Positions 18,393 through 27,132 are shown, counted from the stretch's first letter. The stretch is 64,000 nt of DNA from an uncultured Pelagibacteraceae bacterium (GCA_902557935.1 CACECJ010000001.1:267736-331735); one strand, 5' to 3'. Translations and numbers: made by a program. The notes: generated from the sequence alone by a model not told the origin.

Positions 18393-19161
18393 TTTTCGTT
18401 TTAACAGATCCCAATTTTTCAATTGTGCCTTTATAGATACCTTTGCTTAGAATTGGAACCACTCCCACTGTTGAACCAGTAAAAACATAAAAATCTTTGT
18501 TATGTTTAATCTTATCTTTCTGAAGTTTTTTTAAAACAAATAATAAAGAATTCATTGGATTAATATAAACAGTATTGGTGTTTCCATATATGGATTGTTT
18601 AATCTTCAAATTTGAAATATTGGTTTTTAAGTTTTTGACATTATTATTTCTAAATTTTTTTTTTGAACCAACAATAAATTTTATATTTGCGCCGAAATCA
18701 GAACATAAATCTCCAAAACTTTTTATACCTTTTTTCTTTTGCCTATAACCAACTACTTCGATGCATGGTGCAATATAGTTTATAAATTTTTTTATATTAT
18801 TTTTTGATACTTTTTTTTTAAAATCGAAAAAACTTTTTTTTAGGAGATAGCAAACTTCGAGTTCAATGCCTAAAGTATATCTATTTATTTTTACAGTTTT
18901 ATTATTTTTCAAAACGTTATGTTTGTATACAGAAGCGTAGAAAGGTTCTTTTTCTTTTAGTTTTTTTATAACAGGTATGCCCGTTCCTCCTGCTTTAAAA
19001 CCTATAATTGGTTTTTTTATTTTACTCTCACATAATTTTCTAAATTTATCAGCATCTAAAAGTTTTTTTGTATATTTTTTTGAAATGGGATTTATAATTT
19101 TATTTTTAAGAAATGCATTCACAAGTCTATTAGCAATTAGATTTGAATTTTTATCTTTCAT
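18385..19161 (-). CDS. Fumarylacetoacetase/2-keto-4-pentenoate hydratase family protein
   Basis: 258 residues resembling MhpD-type hydratases and 2-oxo-hepta-3-ene-dioate hydratase: an N-terminal helical part, then GFKAGGTGIPVIKKL, LGIELEVCYLL (metal-ligand Glu region), APCIEVVGYRQ, and a C-terminal FTGSTVGVVPI. Such enzymes hydrate or cleave 2-oxo acids using a divalent metal. It overlaps the pfkA stop as TAATG, so it is the second gene of a pfkA operon, but nothing nearby defines an aromatic catabolic pathway. A paralogue of similar length lies at 57.3-58.1 kb. The substrate is unknown. Confidence 0.75.
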   Translation of the reverse strand: MKDKNSNLIANRLVNAFLKNKIINPISKKYTKKLLDADKFRKLCESKIKKPIIGFKAGGTGIPVIKKLKEKEPFYASVYKHNVLKNNKTVKINRYTLGIELEVCYLLKKSFFDFKKKVSKNNIKKFINYIAPCIEVVGYRQKKKGIKSFGDLCSDFGANIKFIVGSKKKFRNNNVKNLKTNISNLKIKQSIYGNTNTVYINPMNSLLFVLKKLQKDKIKHNKDFYVFTGSTVGVVPILSKGIYKGTIEKLGSVKTKIN

Positions 19162-20249
19162 TAAATATCGTCTCCTAAATAAATTCCTAAAGAAAGAGCT
19201 GTTTCAACTAAAGAGTCTTTTCTTTCGACATTTTTATATGTTTTGATGCCTTCATCAATAGGTACATCAACCACTCTTCGGTCTCTCCACGCTACCATTC
19301 GATCAAATTTTTTTTGATTTAACAAGTCTACAGCGTAAACTCCAAAAGCACTAGCTAATATTCTATCACTCGCTGTCGGGGGAGCCCCTCTCTGAACGTG
19401 ACCAAGTGAGGTTACTCTGCATTCAATATCTGTTTTCTTCATCAATTCCTGGGCTATATAATCTCCAATACCACCAAGTCTTTGTTCACCGTCCATATAT
19501 TTATGAACTACTTTTGAACCATCCTCTTTTTTAACTGCTTCAGCAACTACGATTAATGAATGTTGTATATCGTTTTTTTTCATAGAATTAAGTTTATTAA
19601 TAATTCCATTTATTGAATACTTTAATTCAGGAATTAAAATAATGTCTGCGCCTCCTGCTATACCTGCATTAAGTGCGATGTGTCCTGCATCACGTCCCAT
19701 AACCTCAAGTATCATAGATCTTCTATGGCTAGCTGCTGTGGATTGTAAATTATCCAATGCTTGAGTAGCAACATCTACAGCAGTATGAAAACCAATCGAG
19801 CTTTCTGTTGCCCCTACATCGTTATCTATTGTCTTTGGAATAGCAACTATTTTCATGTCACCATTTTTGGCTAATTTTTTTAAAATTTGCATACTACCGT
19901 CTCCACCGATAATTATTAAACCATCAAGTTTCATTGAATGGTATCCCTCTATAATTTCTTTTGATTTATCAACGTGTTTTCCATTGCCTGTCGGAATTTT
20001 AAAAGGATTGCCTTTATTTGTAGATCCTAAAAAAGTCCCCCCTTGTCTTAATAAGTATCCTCCAAAAGTTTTATGGGTTAACTGCATAACATCTACTGGA
20101 CGTTTTATTAAACCAGCTGTTCCATCTCTTATTCCGTATACATCCATTTTGTATTTATTTTTTGCTCTATAAAAAATTGATCTAATGGCAGCATTCAGAC
20201 CGCCACAATCTCCCCCACTCGTCAAAATTCCTATTTTTTTATTACTCAT
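19161..20249 (-). CDS. pfkA: 6-phosphofructokinase
   Basis: Phosphorylates fructose 6-phosphate in the Embden-Meyerhof pathway. 362 residues. The N terminus reads ILTSGGDCGGLNAAIR, the donor-site loop is GGDGS, the catalytic loop is PKTIDND, and MGRDAGHIAL binds the sugar phosphate. Gly in GGDG (E. coli position 104) fits an ATP enzyme, while Lys in PKTIDND (position 124) is the residue found in PPi enzymes. This mixed pair occurs in group III actinobacterial ATP enzymes, so ATP is the more likely donor. Divergent from pyk with 65 bases between. Confidence 0.93.
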   Translation of the reverse strand: MSNKKIGILTSGGDCGGLNAAIRSIFYRAKNKYKMDVYGIRDGTAGLIKRPVDVMQLTHKTFGGYLLRQGGTFLGSTNKGNPFKIPTGNGKHVDKSKEIIEGYHSMKLDGLIIIGGDGSMQILKKLAKNGDMKIVAIPKTIDNDVGATESSIGFHTAVDVATQALDNLQSTAASHRRSMILEVMGRDAGHIALNAGIAGGADIILIPELKYSINGIINKLNSMKKNDIQHSLIVVAEAVKKEDGSKVVHKYMDGEQRLGGIGDYIAQELMKKTDIECRVTSLGHVQRGAPPTASDRILASAFGVYAVDLLNQKKFDRMVAWRDRRVVDVPIDEGIKTYKNVERKDSLVETALSLGIYLGDDI

Positions 20250-20314
20250 TTAAATTAATTTTTCTTTATTATTCTTTTTTAAGAGAAGTGGTGTTATAAC
20301 ATAAAAATCTCTTA

Positions 20315-21727
20315 ATGGAAAAAAAAGCGAAAATTATAGCTACGTTAGGCCCAGCAATTTTTAGCGAAAATAAGTTAAAAAAGCTTGTAGATCTTGGTGT
20401 TGATGCATTTAGAATAAATTTCAGTCATAACACAAATGGGATTAATAAGATAATTTCAAGGATAAGAAAAGTAGAGAAAAAAAATGGAAAAAAATTATCT
20501 TTAATAGCTGACCTCCAGGGAGTGAAACTCAGAATAGGCAAGGTTAAAAATGAGGGTCAAAAAATTAATTTTAACCAAAAATTTATATTTGATAATAAAA
20601 AAATTCCTGGCAACTCGCATAGAGCACCTTTTCCTTATCCTAAAATTATTAAAAAGTTAAAAAAAGGAAATAAGATTTTAATCGATGATGGAAAATATTT
20701 ATTCTCAGTTATAAATAAAAAAGGTAACTCAGTGATAACAAAATGTAGAAGCCAAAATTGTATAATTAAAAGCAATAAAAGTTTCCATGTTCCAAATTTA
20801 GATATAACTTTTAATAAACTTACCGGAAAAGATAAAAAAGATATTAAAACTGCAGTTAAACTTGGATGCAATTGGATTGCCCTTTCTTATCTACAAAATG
20901 AGAAGTTAATTCTTGAGACAAGAAAATTAATTAAAAAAGATATGGGAATAATTTCTAAAATAGAAAATAAATATGCCTTAAAAAATATTAAAAAAATTAT
21001 TCAAGCTACAGACTCAATAATGATTGCTCGAGGAGATTTGGCAATTGATATTGGTCATAGTGAAGTGCCAAAAGTTCAATTAAGTCTTATAAAAAAATGC
21101 TCTCAATTTTCAAAATCTGTAATTGTTGCTACACAGATGTTAGAAAGTATGATTGAAAACAACACTGCGACTAGAGCAGAAATAAACGATATCGCAACAG
21201 CAATATTCCAAGGTGCAGATACCGTAATGCTGTCAGCTGAAGCAGCGATAGGTAAATTTCCTACTCAAGCTGTATCTACTATGACACAAACAATTCTATC
21301 TACGGAAAAATATAAAAGAGAACACATTCAAGATTTTAAAAATTCTATTATTACCAACAAAGATCCTGTCAAATCTATCCTTCTCTCTGTCAAAGATATG
21401 GCCTATAATCCAGACGTTAAAGCTATAATTGTTTTTTCTAACTCAGGAAAATCTGCGAAACTTGTTTCTGCTATGCGTCCAGCTGCTAAAATAGTAACTA
21501 TTTCTCCAAATATAAACGTAAGTAGGCAGGTATCATTACTTTGGGGTGTCCAGTCTATAAATAGTAGAGATGCAAATGGATGGAAAGATATGATGTCAAT
21601 TTCTAAAGAAATTATAAAAAAATTTAGATTTATTAAAAAGAATGACTATGTAGTTATAACTGCTGGTTTACCTTTTGGAAAGGCAGGTATGACAAATATG
21701 GTTAGACTTTACAAAGTTGGTTCTTAA
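20315..21727 (+). CDS. pyk: Pyruvate kinase
   Basis: Converts phosphoenolpyruvate and ADP to pyruvate and ATP. 470 residues. Key motifs: KIIATLGPA and FRINFSHNT at the N terminus (active-site Arg and Asn), ADLQGVKLRIGK, SKIENKYALKN (catalytic Lys and Glu), MIARGDLAIDIG (metal site), ATQMLESMI and a C-terminal domain with FSNSGKSAKLVSAMRP. It is divergent from pfkA and overlaps the next small gene as TAATG. Its pairing with pfkA indicates a working ATP-yielding glycolysis. Confidence 0.95.
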   Translation: MEKKAKIIATLGPAIFSENKLKKLVDLGVDAFRINFSHNTNGINKIISRIRKVEKKNGKKLSLIADLQGVKLRIGKVKNEGQKINFNQKFIFDNKKIPGNSHRAPFPYPKIIKKLKKGNKILIDDGKYLFSVINKKGNSVITKCRSQNCIIKSNKSFHVPNLDITFNKLTGKDKKDIKTAVKLGCNWIALSYLQNEKLILETRKLIKKDMGIISKIENKYALKNIKKIIQATDSIMIARGDLAIDIGHSEVPKVQLSLIKKCSQFSKSVIVATQMLESMIENNTATRAEINDIATAIFQGADTVMLSAEAAIGKFPTQAVSTMTQTILSTEKYKREHIQDFKNSIITNKDPVKSILLSVKDMAYNPDVKAIIVFSNSGKSAKLVSAMRPAAKIVTISPNINVSRQVSLLWGVQSINSRDANGWKDMMSISKEIIKKFRFIKKNDYVVITAGLPFGKAGMTNMVRLYKVGS

Positions 21728-21900
21728 TGGAAGATAATTACAGTATCGATGAAATTTTATCAGCAGTAAATGATCTTCAAAATATAAATAAAGATAAAAA
21801 TAAAAAAATTTCAAAAGAACCATTAATTACATCTGATACTTCAAATATTCCTAAAAATACACTTAGATTGATTGAAGAAGCTGAGAGATCTAAAAATTAA
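21727..21900 (+). CDS. Small acidic/basic protein downstream of pyk (57 residues)
   Basis: A 57-codon frame starts at ATG 21727, sharing one base with the pyk stop (TAATG), and ends at TAA 21898-21900, overlapping the convergent gap stop. It begins MEDNYSIDEILSAVNDLQN, then a Lys-rich linker, and ends NTLRLIEEAERSKN. The TAATG junction, repeated at many true gene pairs in this window, argues that it is translated. SIDEILSAV faintly recalls the N-terminal EILASIR motif of PopZ/DUF2497 proteins, but the protein is far too short for a call. No transmembrane segment. Function unknown. Confidence 0.6.
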   Translation: MEDNYSIDEILSAVNDLQNINKDKNKKISKEPLITSDTSNIPKNTLRLIEEAERSKN

Positions 21901-22901
21901 ATTAAACCAGATATCTGAATGGCTGTATCACACATCCTATTAGAAAATCCCCATTCGTTATCATACCAAGAGAGAACTCTACTAAATTTTCCTTTTATAA
22001 CTTGAGTTTGAGTTAAATCAAAAATTGAACTATGAGGGTTATGATTAAAATCTTTCGAAACTAATGGAGCTGAATTGGTTGATAATATTCCTTTTAAAGG
22101 TCCATTAGCCGCTTTACTCATAGCATCATTTATAATTTCAGATGTAACTTCTTTATTAGGTACGAATGTAAGATCAATTAAAGAAACATTGGGTGTTGGT
22201 ACTCTTATAGCAGTACCATCAAGTTTTCCCTGTAAACTTGGTAATACCAAACTCATAGCTTTAGCTGCTCCAGTAGAAGTTGGTATCATGGCATCTCCGG
22301 AAGCTCTTGCTCTTCTCAAGTCTTTATGAAACGTATCTAAAAGTTTTTGATCTCCTGTGTAACTATGAATAGTTGTCATATATCCATATTCAATACCAAA
22401 AGTATTTTCTAAAACCATGGCGACAGGTGCTAAGCAGTTTGTAGTACAAGAGCCATTAGAGATTACATTATGTTCTTTTTTCAAATGTTTGCTGTTTACT
22501 CCTTGAACTACAGTAAAATCTACTTCCTTTGCTGGAGCAGAAATAATTACTTTTTTAGCGCCAGCCTCTATATGTTTACCAGCTGATTTTTTATCTAAAA
22601 AAAAGCCAGTGCATTCTAAAACAACATCAGCTCCAATTTTTCCCCAAGGTAATTTGGACGGATCTCTTTCAGCAAAAACTTTGATATTTTGATCTCCTAT
22701 TTTAAAACCATCTTTAGTTGTCTTCACATCATGATTTAATGTACCATGTGTACTGTCAAATTTGATTAAGTGAGCGTTGGCTTCTATAGAACCAAGATCA
22801 TTAATACCGACTACTTGAATTTTTCCTTTATAGTTTTCTAATAAAGCCCTTAAGATAAGCCGCCCTATTCTACCAAAACCATTAATACCAACTTTAACCA
22901 T
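21897..22901 (-). CDS. gap: Glyceraldehyde-3-phosphate dehydrogenase
   Basis: Oxidative phosphorylation of glyceraldehyde 3-phosphate. 334 residues. NAD domain begins VGINGFGRIGRLILRAL; the catalytic cysteine is in SNGSCTTNCLAP; the substrate loop is SYTGDQKLLD; the C terminus has WYDNEWGFSNRM. Asp-containing INDLGS after the second strand is compatible with NAD use, but NADP use cannot be excluded. It is a single-gene unit ahead of the glycerol transporter cluster, with CTCC-type complement (GGAG) just before its start. Confidence 0.96.
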   Translation of the reverse strand: MVKVGINGFGRIGRLILRALLENYKGKIQVVGINDLGSIEANAHLIKFDSTHGTLNHDVKTTKDGFKIGDQNIKVFAERDPSKLPWGKIGADVVLECTGFFLDKKSAGKHIEAGAKKVIISAPAKEVDFTVVQGVNSKHLKKEHNVISNGSCTTNCLAPVAMVLENTFGIEYGYMTTIHSYTGDQKLLDTFHKDLRRARASGDAMIPTSTGAAKAMSLVLPSLQGKLDGTAIRVPTPNVSLIDLTFVPNKEVTSEIINDAMSKAANGPLKGILSTNSAPLVSKDFNHNPHSSIFDLTQTQVIKGKFSRVLSWYDNEWGFSNRMCDTAIQISGLI

Positions 22902-22925
22902 TTAATCTCCTTTAATGAATAATAT

Positions 22926-23285
22926 TTAGACGTATCTAAATACAACAACTGCATAACCAATGCAAATTATTGTTGCAATCCACAATACGCTTCCAACTAG
23001 AGCCAACCAAAATAAATGAATAAACGCACTGCCTAGTAATGAAATAAATAATCTGTCGCCTCTAGTTGTGTCTAATCCTAAAATTCCCTTTCTTGGACTG
23101 CCTCCTGGTGATTTTTTTTCCCAAATAACCATTGCAGTTAAACATAAAGCAATAAATATAAAGAAAGAGGCTGTTTGCCATGTCCAGGCCATCCAAGTGA
23201 TAAATTCGAAGTCGAAAAAGCTTTTTTCTTTTTCTTTAGCCATATCACCCCATGTTGCAGCATTTAAAACGTTAAACATCATCAT
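22926..23285 (-). CDS. glpU: DUF2160 small membrane protein of the glycerol transporter operon
   Basis: 119 residues with three to four hydrophobic segments (WQTASFFIFIALCLTAMVIW, LFISLLGSAFIHLFWLALVG, LWIATIICIGYAVVVF). The sequence IHLFWLALVG followed by AVVVFRYV matches the DUF2160 family, named GlpU where it accompanies the rhizobial glycerol transporter glpVSTPQ. Its role is unknown. The start at 23285 gives a 4-base ATGA overlap with glpQ; two more ATG codons follow directly, so the exact start is uncertain by up to two codons. Confidence 0.85.
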   Translation of the reverse strand: MMMFNVLNAATWGDMAKEKEKSFFDFEFITWMAWTWQTASFFIFIALCLTAMVIWEKKSPGGSPRKGILGLDTTRGDRLFISLLGSAFIHLFWLALVGSVLWIATIICIGYAVVVFRYV

Positions 23286-24082
23286 ACTCTTCCTAATGCA
23301 AATCCTTTAGCTATATAGTTTCTTACGAAATAAATGACGATAGCACCAGGAATAATTGTCAAGCTTCCTGCAGCAGCAAGTAGTCCTAATTCATATCCTG
23401 ATGTACTGGCGGTTCTTGTCATTGTTGCAGCTATAGGTTTGGCTGCTACAGCTGTAAGTGTTTTAGCTAATAATAATTCTACCCAAGAAAACATAAAACA
23501 GAAAAACATAGTAATACCTATGCCTGCAGTAATAGTGGGTATGAATATTTTAAAGAAAAATCTCCAAAACGAATAACCATCAACATAAGCTGTTTCATCC
23601 AGCTCTTTTGGCACAGAAGACATAAATCCTTCTAAAATCCAAACTGCTAAAGGAATATTAAACAAGCAATGGGATAAAGCTACAGCCACATGTGTATCAA
23701 ACAAGTTTACTGATGAATAAAATTGAAAAAATGGCAAAGCAAATACCGCTGGTGGGGCCATTCTGTTAGTTAATAACCAGAAAAATAAATGTTTATCCCC
23801 TAAAAATTTATATCTAGAAAAAGCATAAGCTGCAGGTAGTGCAGCTGCCACTGAAATCACTGTGTTCATCACCACGTAATAAATAGAATTAAGATACCCA
23901 GTATACCAAGTACTATCAGTAAAAATTTTTTTATAATTATCTAATGTAAATTCTTTAGGCCAAAGTGTGTAAGTGTTTATAATCTCAGTTGTCGTTTTAA
24001 ATGACATGTTAAGCAACCAATAAATTGGAAGCATCAAAAAGATAATATAAATTGTAGGAACTACCCACTTAGCTTTTTTCAT
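23282..24082 (-). CDS. glpQ: Glycerol-type ABC transporter, permease GlpQ
   Basis: 266-residue MalG-type permease with six hydrophobic helices. The EAA loop reads ELDETAYVDGYSFWRFFFKIFIP. The N terminus MKKAKWVVPTIYIIFLMLPIYWLLNMSFK is the first helix. It overlaps glpP by four bases (ATGA) and glpU by four bases. Assigned to the glycerol system from DUF2160 and the asymmetric ATPase pair in the same operon; a sugar or sugar alcohol remains possible. Confidence 0.87.
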   Translation of the reverse strand: MKKAKWVVPTIYIIFLMLPIYWLLNMSFKTTTEIINTYTLWPKEFTLDNYKKIFTDSTWYTGYLNSIYYVVMNTVISVAAALPAAYAFSRYKFLGDKHLFFWLLTNRMAPPAVFALPFFQFYSSVNLFDTHVAVALSHCLFNIPLAVWILEGFMSSVPKELDETAYVDGYSFWRFFFKIFIPTITAGIGITMFFCFMFSWVELLLAKTLTAVAAKPIAATMTRTASTSGYELGLLAAAGSLTIIPGAIVIYFVRNYIAKGFALGRV

Positions 24083-24945
24083 GATTTCTCCTCATTTCTC
24101 ATCATTAGTGTGTAGAATACCCAACAAACTAAAAGTACTATAAAGAAGTATATCAACGACATTGCTGCAGCTGGTCCTAAATCAAACTGTCCTAATGCCA
24201 TTTTAACTAAGTCAATAGATAAAAATGCAGTAGCATTGCCTGGACCGCCTCCAGTTAAAACAAAAGGCTCTGTATAAATCATGAAACTGTCCATGAATCT
24301 TAAAAGTATCGCAATCGTTAATACTTTTTTCATTTTAGGCAATTCAATTTTTGTAAAAATTGCCCAACGACTAGCGCCATCAATTTCTGCTGCTTGATAG
24401 TAAGCAGGTTGGATAGATCTTAATCCTGCATAAGATAATAAAACTACTAACGATGTCCAATGCCATACATCCATTAGTATAGTTGTAAACCAAGCATCAC
24501 CAATTTGTTGCGTAAAGTTATAATCAAATCCTAAAGCATTAAGTGAATGACCTAAGAAACCAATATCTGGTAACGCAAAAATATTCCACATAGCTCCTAC
24601 AACGTTCCATGGAATTAAAAGCGGCATAGACATTAAAACTAAACAAACAGGTACTCCTATTCCCTCTTTAGGCATAGTAAGTGCAATAGCTATACCTAGT
24701 GGAATTTGAATAAATAAAATTATAAAAGTAAATAAAAATTGTCTTCCAAGTGATGCGTGAAATCTTTCGGATAACATGATTTGTTTAAACCATCTTGTGC
24801 CTTCCCACATAAAAACATTATTGCCGAAAGTTTCCTGGAAAGCATAGTTTACTACTGTCATTAATGGAATAATGGCATTGAAAGCTACTAGCACAAATAC
24901 TGGTATTACAAAAAACCATGCTTTTTGATTTACTGTTTTATTCAT
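24079..24945 (-). CDS. glpP: Glycerol-type ABC transporter, permease GlpP
   Basis: 288-residue MalF-type permease. Six helices and an EAA loop YYQAAEIDGASRWAIFTKIELPKMK. The segment FVLTGGGPGNATAFLSIDLVKMAL is typical of sugar/polyol permeases. Partner of GlpQ in the inner membrane. It overlaps glpT and glpQ by four bases each, consistent with tight translational coupling. Confidence 0.88.
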   Translation of the reverse strand: MNKTVNQKAWFFVIPVFVLVAFNAIIPLMTVVNYAFQETFGNNVFMWEGTRWFKQIMLSERFHASLGRQFLFTFIILFIQIPLGIAIALTMPKEGIGVPVCLVLMSMPLLIPWNVVGAMWNIFALPDIGFLGHSLNALGFDYNFTQQIGDAWFTTILMDVWHWTSLVVLLSYAGLRSIQPAYYQAAEIDGASRWAIFTKIELPKMKKVLTIAILLRFMDSFMIYTEPFVLTGGGPGNATAFLSIDLVKMALGQFDLGPAAAMSLIYFFIVLLVCWVFYTLMMRNEEKS

Positions 24946-26006
24946 TCAATTATCCAACTATCTCCATAAGTATAAGTATATTCTTTTTTAAATTTTAAAA
25001 ATGCAGATCCTGACGGAATATCTTCATTAGATTTTGCAATAATTTTAATTTTTCCGGTTTCACTTTCAGTATCTACAATTTTATGCCTTCCAGTATTGCT
25101 TACTGATAAAACTTTGACTGGAATTCCTTCATTGCTAAAAGATATAAATTCAGGTCTCACACCAACTTCTGTCTTGTTAAAATTACTTTTTTTAATTTGT
25201 TGGTGAGTTTCTATTTTTTTTCCATTAACGATCACATCATTTCCTTTAATTTGACAAGGTAAAACATTCATGCCTGGTGAACCAATAAAATATCCAACAA
25301 ATGTATGCTTTGGTTTTTCAAACAAATCTACTGGGGTTCCTGTTTGAACAATTTGACCTTCATGCATTACAACTACTTGATCAGCAAACGTTAAAGCCTC
25401 TGTTTGATCATGTGTTACATAAATCATTGTTCTATTAATCTTTTGATGAAGTTCTTTAAGTTTAGATCTTAAAATCCATTTCAAATGTGGATCTATTACT
25501 GTTAACGGTTCGTCAAACATAATAGCATTTACATCTGATCTTACCAATCCACGCCCTAGTGAAATTTTTTGTTTACCATCTGCTGTTAAACCAGAAGCTC
25601 TATTGTTTAATGTTGAAGATAATTCCAACATTTCAGCTATCTCATGAACTTTCACTTTGATTTCTTCCTCTGGAATTTTTCTATTTCTTAAAGGAAAAGC
25701 TAAATTATCATACACTGTCATCGTGTCATAAATTACCGGGAATTGAAAAATCTGTGCGATATTTCTCTCTACAGGATTCAGCCCAGAAATAACTTTATCA
25801 TCAAATAATATGTCACCTTTAGTTGGTGTAATTAGTCCAGAAATAATATTTAATAATGTTGTCTTTCCACAACCTGACGGGCCTAATAAAGCATAAGCAC
25901 CCCCATCATTCCAATCAATGTCCACTCCTCTGATTGCCCAGTCAGCATCTGAAGACTGAGTTTTCAAATAACTATGGCTTAAACCTTTTAATGTGACTTT
26001 AGCCAT
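24942..26006 (-). CDS. glpT: Glycerol-type ABC transporter, ATPase GlpT (degenerate signature)
   Basis: 354 residues. Walker A is GPSGCGKTT, Walker B is AIMFDEPLTVID, and the H-loop is VTHDQTEAL. The ABC signature is degenerate: LTADGKQKISLGRGL stands where LSGGQ is expected, as I recall for GlpT proteins of this transporter. The enzyme presumably pairs with GlpS to form an asymmetric ATPase. A C-terminal TOBE-like region follows (TEVGVRPEFISF). It overlaps glpS by eight bases and glpP by four. Confidence 0.87.
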   Translation of the reverse strand: MAKVTLKGLSHSYLKTQSSDADWAIRGVDIDWNDGGAYALLGPSGCGKTTLLNIISGLITPTKGDILFDDKVISGLNPVERNIAQIFQFPVIYDTMTVYDNLAFPLRNRKIPEEEIKVKVHEIAEMLELSSTLNNRASGLTADGKQKISLGRGLVRSDVNAIMFDEPLTVIDPHLKWILRSKLKELHQKINRTMIYVTHDQTEALTFADQVVVMHEGQIVQTGTPVDLFEKPKHTFVGYFIGSPGMNVLPCQIKGNDVIVNGKKIETHQQIKKSNFNKTEVGVRPEFISFSNEGIPVKVLSVSNTGRHKIVDTESETGKIKIIAKSNEDIPSGSAFLKFKKEYTYTYGDSWIIE

Positions 26007-27063
26007 TGGATACTAACCTTTCATTTTGATCAAAATAAACAAACTCATCCGTATTCATGTATAAACTCATCTCATCGCCAACGTTTTTTTGAAAAACTCC
26101 GTTAGACAAAGAAACCCAATTCAAATTTCCATTTGTAAAGTGGATTAAGCTCTCAGAACCACTAATTTCAGAGATTAAAACTTTACCTTTTATCTCAAGT
26201 GTATTGTTACCATCTTTATACGTGGTAATATTGTGGGGTCTGATACCTACTTTATATTCACCATCTTTGATGTTTAATTTAGTTTTCCAATGAATGTCAT
26301 TCTGTAAAAATGAACACTGTTCTCCTGATTTTTTTATTTTAGCTATATTCATTGGTGGATCACTAAAGACCTGAGCTGAAACTAGAGAGTTAGGTTTATT
26401 ATAAGTATCTAAAGTTTTTCCATATTGAATAATCTTACCTTCCTGTAACGTTGCGGTATTACCACCTAATAGTAAAGCTTCTGAGGGCTCTGTAGTTGCG
26501 TAAACTACAATACAGTCTCTATTTTCAAATAATTTTGGTAATTCTTCTCGCAATTCTTCTCTTAATTTAAAATCTAAGTTAGCAAGTGGTTCATCTAAAA
26601 GAATTAAGTCTGAGTCTTTTACAAGTGCTCTTGCTAAAGCAGTTCTTTGTTGTTGTCCTCCGGAAAGCTCATTTGGTTTTTTATTCAACATTCCAGAGAG
26701 TTTTAGCAATTCTGCAACTTTACCAACTCTTTGTTTTGTTTCATCTGAACTTACCCCAGTAATTTTTAATGGAGATGCAATGTTGTCATAAACTGTGAAG
26801 TTGGGGTAATTGATAAATTGCTGGTAAACCATTGAGACATTTCTTTTTTGAACTTTCATACCTGTCACATTCTCATTGTTAAACCAAATCTCGCCTGATG
26901 TTGGTTTATCTAGGCCTGCCATAATCTGCATTAAAGTGGTCTTTCCGGCTAAAGTAGAACCTAAAAGAATATTAATTGTATTTTTTTCTAATTTTAAATT
27001 TGTTGAATAAATATGTGTGTCTAATCCTATTTTTTTCTCTACGTTTTTTAATTCTAAGCTCAT
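25999..27063 (-). CDS. glpS: Glycerol-type ABC transporter, ATPase GlpS
   Basis: 354 residues. Walker A is the unusual GSTLAGKTT, the signature [15 protein letters not shown] is intact, Walker B is LILLDEPLANLD, and the usual H-loop histidine is replaced (VYATTEPSEALLL has Thr/Glu where TH is expected). GlpT has a good H-loop but a poor signature, so the two ATPases look complementary, with one complete site between them (inference). First gene after the intercistronic hairpin. Confidence 0.87.
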   Translation of the reverse strand: MSLELKNVEKKIGLDTHIYSTNLKLEKNTINILLGSTLAGKTTLMQIMAGLDKPTSGEIWFNNENVTGMKVQKRNVSMVYQQFINYPNFTVYDNIASPLKITGVSSDETKQRVGKVAELLKLSGMLNKKPNELSGGQQQRTALARALVKDSDLILLDEPLANLDFKLREELREELPKLFENRDCIVVYATTEPSEALLLGGNTATLQEGKIIQYGKTLDTYNKPNSLVSAQVFSDPPMNIAKIKKSGEQCSFLQNDIHWKTKLNIKDGEYKVGIRPHNITTYKDGNNTLEIKGKVLISEISGSESLIHFTNGNLNWVSLSNGVFQKNVGDEMSLYMNTDEFVYFDQNERLVSNG

Positions 27064-27084
27064 ATTTTTTTTGAATTCCGTTTT

Positions 27085-27112
27085 AAAAAAAGGGGGCCGT
27101 TAAGCCCCCTTT
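27085..27112 (-). terminator. Strong hairpin between glpV and glpS, partial terminator
   Basis: On the minus strand AAAGGGGGC pairs with GCCCCCTTT around the six-base loop TTAACG, followed by a run of T. It lies 20 bases past the glpV stop and 20 bases before glpS. It should stop most transcription after glpV and so favour excess binding protein; it parallels the hairpin after aapJ. Confidence 0.85.
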
Positions 27113-27132
27113 AAATTTAGATTAAACCTAAA

